From NCBI GenBank assembly GCA_022376925.1, contig JAIOJX010000002.1, positions 43,609,501 through 43,673,500 of the forward strand: a stretch of DNA of 64,000 bases. Reading direction: 5' to 3'. Below are positions 58,506 to 64,000 of this stretch, piece by piece; positions within the stretch are counted from its first letter, which is position 1, and every line of letters starts with the position of its first letter. A model generated the notes under the pieces. It had not been told where the DNA came from, made no database searches, and worked only from the letters and a program-made list of their open reading frames with translations. Position numbers and translations under genes: made by a program. Source of the stretch: Tragulus kanchil (taxonomy: Eukaryota > Chordata > Mammalia > Artiodactyla > Tragulidae).

Positions 58506-58525
58506 CAAACATTTTGAAAAGCTCA

Positions 58526-58958
58526 ATATGAAAAGACATGAGAAATCGCTTCATTTGGTGCTTAATTTTAAAGGAAGATAAAAGTGATTGTGATATAATA
58601 ATAATGAAGCAAAGCTGATTTATTTGAATACTTTTCCAAAATACTCAGCAATAGAGAAGTATTAAGGAATCTGTAAGATAATTGTTCTATGCATAACTTT
58701 CAAAGAGGACAAAAATAAAAAAAAACAAATGTTCATGGATTTTACTTACCAAAGTTTCCCCCAGGTAAAAATGTTTCCTATGTACTCTTCACTTAGATAT
58801 GATAAATCAAATTTAAATACCAGACTCAGTGAGAAAGAAGACAGAATCTATGGAAAGAAGCCAGACAATTTAAAAGAACTTGCCAAAAGATGCAAAGGCA
58901 CCAAAGTAATTGCAGAGGGCACTGCTTAAAGCTGAATTCAGTCAGCAGGTATTTATCA
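58526..58958. other. Unassigned AT-rich sequence
   Basis: No named repeat and no supported gene. The 66-aa frame at 58729-58929 has no recognisable feature. Confidence 0.4.
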
Positions 58959-58959
58959 G

Positions 58960-59163
58960 GCCTTACTGGCTTCCAGGTAAAGAATCCACAGGCAATGCAG
59001 GAGATACAGGTTCAATTCCTGGGTCAGAAAGACTCCCTGGAAGAGGAAATGATAGTTCACTTCAGTATTCTTTCCTGAAAAATCCCATGGACAGAGGAGT
59101 CTGCCAGGCTGCAGCTCATCTCCTCCCAAAGAGTCGGACAATGACTGAGTGACTGAGCATGCA
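58960..59163 (+). mobile_element. Bov-tA SINE
   Basis: Sense: TTACTGGCTTCCAGGTAAAGAATCC has lost part of the A box. CAGGTTCAATTCCTGGGTC is the B-box region, followed by AATCCCATGGACAGAGGAGTCTGCC and CAATGACTGAGTGACTGAGC. It is single copy. Confidence 0.9.
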
Positions 59164-59284
59164 ACACACTAGGTGTCAGGTGTTGGAAATAAAATGAGAA
59201 AGACTTTGTGCTTGCCATTAAGAAGTTTGTAGGCTAGGTCAGTAGGCCTGTATAAATATTATACAACATTTTACAGAAAGAGAT

Positions 59285-59572
59285 TCACAAACTTAGAAAG
59301 TGAACTTATGGTTGCAGCAGGGAGGGGATGCTTGGAGACTTTGGGAAAGTCATATTCACACTGACATGTTTAAAATGGATAACCAACCAAAATCTATTGT
59401 ATAGCACATGGAACTCTGCTTCATGTTATGTACCAGCCTGGATGGGAGAGGAGTTTGGAAGAGAATTCATTCACATATATGTATGGCCAAGCCCCTTCAC
59501 TGTTTACCAGAAACTATCACAACATTATTAATTGGCTATACCTCAATAAAAATGTCTTTGGTGTAAAAAAAA
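59285..59572 (+). mobile_element. Artiodactyl L1 3' UTR fragment (duplicated at 60380-60668)
   Basis: Sense words TATTGTATAGCACATGGAACTCTGC, ATGGGAGAGGAGTTTGGAAG and CTATACCTCAATAAAAATG followed by an A run match the 3' UTR of an artiodactyl LINE-1, with AATAAA just before the tail. No coding part is present. Confidence 0.7.
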
Positions 59573-59752
59573 AGATTATACTACTCTATTTATTTATTTT
59601 GATAAACATTAGCAAGGGAAATTGTGGAATGTCTGAAAGTCTACAACATAAAAAATAGTCTTTCTGAGGAAATATAAATTTACCTGAGATTTGAAAAATA
59701 CATAGAAAGTAATGTTTAAGAAAATAAGGGCATATATAAGGAACACAGAAGG

Positions 59753-59965
59753 GACTTGCTCGTTACTCAGTCAGTAAAGAATCTGCCTGAAATGCACAGG
59801 ACCAAGGTTCAATCCCTGGCTCAGGAAGATTTACTGGAGAAGGAAATGGAAACTCACTGCAGTACTCTTGCCTGAAAAATCCTATGGACAGAGGAGCCTG
59901 GCAGACTATAGTCCATGAGATCATAAGAACTGGACAGGACTTAGTGACTAAATTGCCACCAACAA
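59753..59965 (+). mobile_element. Bov-tA SINE (duplicated at 60848-61061)
   Basis: Sense: TTACTCAGTCAGTAAAGAATCTGCC, AGGTTCAATCCCTGGCTC, ATGGACAGAGGAGCCTGG and GGACAGGACTTAGTGACTAA occur in order. The second copy belongs to duplication R. Confidence 0.92.
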
Positions 59966-61355
59966 GGAATACAAAAATGTTTTGTATGGAGTATACAGTC
60001 TGTGCAAAGACCCCGAGGTAGGAGGGAGCTGGGGAAATGAAAGAACATTATGAGGAGAATTATAAAATGAAATGGGGTACAAAGGCTGGGATTAGATTGT
60101 TCAGAAAAGTAGTACCTAGATTCAGAATATCATGGATATTACTTTAGTACTAATAAATATGGAGGAGCTCTTGAAGAATGTTCACTGTGAGAGTGAGATA
60201 ATGAAATCTGTATTTGAAAGCCATCACTATGGTTACAATATAAAGAATGAATTTACTTGAGTCGAGGGGACTGCTGTGGGGGGAATAAAATGAGAAAGAC
60301 TTTGTGCTTGCCATTAAGAAGTTTGTAGGCTAGGTCAGTAGGCCTGTATAAATATTATACAACATTTTACAGAAAGAGATTCACAAACTTAGAAAGTGAA
60401 CTTATGGTTGCAGCAGGGAGGGATGCTTGGAGACTTTGGGAAAGTCATATTCACACTGACATGTTTAAAATGGATAACCAACCAAAATCTATTGTATAGC
60501 ACATGGAACTCTGCTTCATGTTATGTACCAGCCTGGATGGGAGAGGAGTTTGGAAGAGAATTCATTCACATATATGTATGGCCAAGCCCCTTCACTGTTT
60601 ACCAGAAACTATCACAACATTATTAATTGGCTATACCTCAATAAAAATGTCTTTGGTGTAAAAAAAAAGATTATACTACTCTATTTATTTATTTTGATAA
60701 ACATTAGCAAGGGAAATTGTGGAATGTCTGAAAGTCTACAACATAAAAAATAGTCTTTCTGAGGAAATATAAATTTACCTGAGATTTGAAAAATACATAG
60801 AAAGTAATGTTTAAGAAAATAAGGGCATATATAAGGAACACAAAAGGGACTTCGCTCGTTACTCAGTCAGTAAAGAATCTGCCTGAAATGCACAGGACCA
60901 AGGTTCAATCCCTGGCTCAGGAAGATTTACTGGAGAAGGAAATGGAAACTCACTGCAGTACTCTTGCCTGAAAAATCCTATGGACAGAGGAGCCTGGCAG
61001 ACTATAGTCCATGAGATCATAAGAACTGGACAGGACTTAGTGACTAAATTGCCACCAACAAGGAATACAAAAATGTTTTGTATGGAGTATACAGTCTGTG
61101 CAAAGACCCCGAGGTAGGAGGGAGCTGGGGAAATGAAAGAACATTATGAGGAGAATTATAAAATGAAATGGGGTACAAAGGCTGGGATTAGATTGTTCAG
61201 AAAAGTAGTACCTAGATTCAGAATATCATGGATATTACTTTAGTACTAATAAATATGGAGGAGCTCTTGAAGAATGTTCACTGTGAGAGTGAGATAATGA
61301 AATCTGTATTTGAAAGCCATCACTATGGTTACAATATAAAGAATGAATTTACTTG

Positions 61356-61615
61356 GGGCAAGATTGGCAGCAAGAAATCAGTGAGAAGGCCACTGAAGTA
61401 GTATAGTTGAAGATAATGGTGAATTGGCTAAAATATTAACAACAAAAACAGAGAGAAGTGGAAAATTCAAAAGGCATTTAGAAGGTAAGTATTTAAAAGT
61501 AAACAAGAGATACTTAAAAGCATTTTTTGACCATAAATTGGGGTATGTGGGATAGAAAATTGCTGAAAATGACTTCCACTATTACAGGAAACAATAAAAA
61601 AGAACTGTTTTCAGT
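61356..61615. other. Unassigned sequence
   Basis: A-rich, with no gene or named repeat recognised. Confidence 0.35.
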
Positions 61616-61616
61616 C

Positions 61617-61860
61617 AAGACTTGCAGATTTTTTTAAAAAATAAGGTATAGATAGTAAATATTTTGGGATTGAGAGGGTTCGTAGACTCTGTCACAATTA
61701 TTCTACTTGGCTGGAAGAGAGTGCAGTCATATGCAGTGTGTAAATGAATAGCCTTGGCTATGTTCCAATAAAACTTTATTTACAAAAACAGGGTATAAGA
61801 TTTGGTCCTGAGACATAATTGTCTACCCATTTCTGCTTACACAAAATGTTTGCATTGATG
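61617..61860 (-). mobile_element. MER20-like hAT DNA transposon fragment
   Basis: Words ATAGTAAATATTTTGGG, GTAGACTCTGTCACAATTATTCTAC, and TGGCTATGTTCCAATAAAACTTTATTTACAAAAACAGG occur in the MER20 order, read in reverse to its usual orientation. The inverted terminal repeats are decayed. Confidence 0.7.
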
Positions 61861-62427
61861 GCCCTGGATCATAAAAATGAAATTTAAATTGTTTTCAGTG
61901 TTTTCTGATGGATGACAGTCATAAATATTTGAAACACTTTAGGAGAATCTAGAGAAAATTGCTATAGGCAATTTTAGTGCTTAAAGCCCTACTTGATTTT
62001 TCATACCACTGAAACAAATATGGAATATATTTCATCCTAATGACACAGGGTGAAACTGAGGTTTCAACATTAATATTGTTAACTTGGCTTCAGAAAGGTC
62101 AGCTTTAAGGATATCCAAGTTACTTTCATCTCATCACAAAGAACTTAGGCAGCAACAAATATTTACATGATGATATCTCACTATTATATTATCTTGATAG
62201 TAAATGGTATTTCTCCTTGGCTGTCATAACTATAGAAAGAAAAGGGTATTCTCAGAATTTGTGATAACTTCTGTAAAGCTTGTATTCTTGGCAACAAGTG
62301 TTTGGGTAGGTGAACATAGACAAGAGCAAGCACAATTATGCAAACTCCGAGGAGACTTTGACACATATATCCTTTTGTTCAGAAGAATTTTCTTAGCAAT
62401 TCTACATAATGAAAATGGAAAATTTTT
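61861..62427. other. Unassigned sequence
   Basis: No named repeat. Overlapping small frames near 62184-62443 have no support. Confidence 0.4.
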
Positions 62428-64000
62428 CAGTAGAAAAAGCTGATTTGATTGTACTAAATTCTCTTATCTTGCATTGTCTGTAAAGCTTTTGATTTCTCCA
62501 TTGATTTTGAATGAGATCCCTGTTGGGTAGAGTAATCTTGGTTGTAGATTTTTTTTCTTTCAATACTTTGAATGTGTCTTGCCATTCCCTTCTGGCCTAC
62601 AAAGTTTCTACTGAAAGATCAGCTGTTAAACGTGTGGGGTTTCCCTTGTATGCCACTAGTTGCTTTCCCTTGCTGCTTTTAGTATTCTGTCTTTTGTTTA
62701 ATTTGTGTTGATTTAATTAATATGTGTCTTGAAGTGTTTCTTCTATGAAACTCTGTGCTTCTTGGACTCGATTGACTATTTCCTTTCCCATGTTGGAGAA
62801 AACTTTCAACTATAATCTCTTCAAAAATTTTCTCATAAACTTTCTTTTTTATTCTTCTTCTGGAACCCCTATAATTCAAATGTTGGTGTGCTTGCTATTA
62901 TCCACAGGTCTCTGAGACTATCCTCAGCTATTTTCATTCTTTGAACTTTACTGTGTTCTTCAGCAGTTATTTCCACCATTCTTTCTTCCCGCTCACTTAT
63001 CTGTTCCCCTGCCTCAGATACTCTGCTCTGAGTCCTTCTAGAGTATTCTTAAGTTCAGCAATTGAGTTATTTGTTTCTGTTTATTGTTGTTTAAGTTCTT
63101 ATATTTCTTTGTTCAGGTTGTTGGTTATTTCTTGCATTTTCTTTAATATTCTACTTTCAACATTTTAGATCATTGTTACTGTCATTTTTCTGAATTCTCT
63201 TTCAGAAAGTTTATCTAATTCCTCTCAGTTTATTTGGACTTGTGTGTTTGTAGATTGTTTCTTCATTTGTGCAGCATTTCTCTGCCTTTTTGTCATTATC
63301 ATTATTAATTTTTTAAACTAATTATGTTTGAGGTTTCCTTTTCCCAGACTTTGAATTAGGTCTGTGGATGATTGGTATTGTATTTTTGTCTTCTTTGTTG
63401 TTTGGAGCATGGGTCTTATTCAGGGTGCTGCTGGTGGTTGAGTGATGCCAAGACTTGCAAATAAGTGCTTGCTTTTGTGGGAGTTTTCACTGTTTAATGC
63501 TCCAGTGTTAGGCATTCTCTGGTAGTGTAGGGTCTTAGAGTCAGTGCTCCAGTAGAAAAAGCTGATTTGATTGTACTAAATTCTCTTATCTTGCATTGTC
63601 TGTAAAGCTTTTGATTTCTCCATTGATTTTGAATGAGATCCCTGTTGGGTAGAGTAATCTTGGTTGTAGATTTTTTTTCTTTCAATACTTTGAATGTGTC
63701 TTGCCATTCCCTTCTGGCCTACAAAGTTTCTACTGAAAGATCAGCTGTTAAACGTGTGGGGTTTCCCTTGTATGCCACTAGTTGCTTTCCCTTGCTGCTT
63801 TTAGTATTCTGTCTTTTGTTTAATTTGTGTTGATTTAATTAATATGTGTCTTGAAGTGTTTCTTCTATGAAACTCTGTGCTTCTTGGACTCGATTGACTA
63901 TTTCCTTTCCCATGTTGGAGAAAACTTTCAACTATAATCTCTTCAAAAATTTTCTCATAAACTTTCTTTTTTATTCTTCTTCTGGAACCCCTATAATTCA
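62428..64000 (-). mobile_element. L1, antisense 5' region, with truncated second copy
   Basis: The plus strand shows CCATTCCCTTCTGGCCTACAAAG, AAGATCAGCTGTTAAACG, TTGATTTAATTAATATGTGTCTTG, ATTTCCTTTCCCATGTTGG and GGAACCCCTATAATTCAAATG, a word order known from the 5' region of older mammalian L1s in reverse orientation. It continues to about 63340 before becoming unclear. Duplication S restarts the block at 63550, and the window ends inside the second copy. Confidence 0.7.
62428..64000 (+). repeat. Tandem duplication S, 1,122 bp offset, cut by the window end
   Basis: Copy one is 62428-63549 and copy two starts at 63550. The first 451 bases of copy two are visible and look identical. The junction shares CAGTAGAAAAAGCTGATTTG. 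Confidence 0.94.

Larger units (their letters stand above)
54206..58525 (-). mobile_element. Fossil mariner (ruminant family), full length but interrupted
   Basis: The left end CATTGGATGGATCAAAACTTTCC and the right end (reverse complement TTGAGCTTTTCAAAATGTTTG) are decayed mariner inverted repeats. TA lies outside both (54204-54205 and 58526-58527). Antisense transposase sequence is recognisable, for example CACTTGATTTGGATATTTTGGG and CAACTTCAACTGGTCTACCC near 56670-56780, and CTTTTGACATGTTAGATCAGTCACAG after the SINE. An L1 (54651-56588) and a CHR SINE (56835-57165) inserted later. Real length without insertions and duplicates would be about 1.3 kb, the normal size of a mariner. Stops make the transposase dead. 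Confidence 0.85.
59188..61355 (+). repeat. Tandem duplication R, ~1,095 bp
   Basis: Clean copies are 59188-60259 and 60284-61355. The filler AGTCGAGGGGACTGCTGTGGGGG is a distorted form of CTAGGTGTCAGGTGTTGG just before copy one. The copies differ by one G and by TTGC versus TTCGC at the Bov-tA head. Confidence 0.95.

Noticed and set aside
1758..64000. Reading the recurring ~1.1 kb units as a new tandem-repeat or amplification system
   Set aside because: Each unit has a different sequence, edges ignore all features, and many junctions hold read-error-like filler. An assembly cause fits better than a biological one.

Overview
The window reads as intergenic or intronic DNA from a ruminant, most likely a bovid. 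The evidence is its repeat content: BovB (RTE-type) LINEs, Bov-tA and ART2A/Bov-A type SINEs, CHR-type tRNA-derived SINEs, artiodactyl L1s and a ruminant-type mariner, over older mammalian layers (MIR, MER20, an MLT1 LTR, L1M). I found no supportable host protein-coding exon, rRNA, functional tRNA or CRISPR array. Every long open frame I could interpret is LINE coding sequence, a SINE shadow or a microsatellite.

Layout. 1-4160: young-looking antisense L1. 4161-7436: BovB with an inverted 5' piece and a SINE inside. 6363-7866: split MIR. About 8075-21225: one old sense L1 interrupted by a TSD-flanked BovB, two antisense BovB-derived ART2A fragments and a 5'-inverted L1; its 5' part carries a ~69-bp tandem array. 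21226-26250: mostly unrecognised sequence. 26254-28595: MIR and a 109-bp mariner-derived mini-element. 28545-31126: L1M 3' sequence with a Bov-tA. 31911-35040: antisense L1. 35065-40590: single-copy sequence with Bov-tA SINEs and an MLT1 LTR. About 40600-45775: nearly complete but broken BovB with a Bov-tA and a CHR SINE inside. 45776-54200: unrecognised sequence with Bov-tA and ART2A. 54206-58525: fossil mariner split by an L1 and a CHR SINE. 58530-62428: Bov-tA SINEs, an L1 3' end and MER20. 62430-64000: antisense L1 5' sequence.

The dominant signal is not biological annotation but structure. Eighteen direct tandem duplications occur in 64 kb. Seventeen have an offset of 1,030-1,184 bp and one of 744 bp. 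They ignore element boundaries, are nearly identical, and at many junctions the second copy begins with a garbled, indel-rich version of the sequence upstream of the first copy. The most economical explanation is unmerged contig or read overlaps, meaning false duplications in the assembly. Collapsing them would remove about 19.5 kb and leave roughly 44.5 kb of real sequence. All element lengths, copy counts and reading frames here should be read with that in mind.

I see no new gene system. The most interesting biology is the nested retrotransposition history, two 5'-inverted LINEs (one of them BovB), the 69-bp array in the L1 5' region, and one duplication (744 bp) that could be genuine unequal exchange between two ART2A copies.
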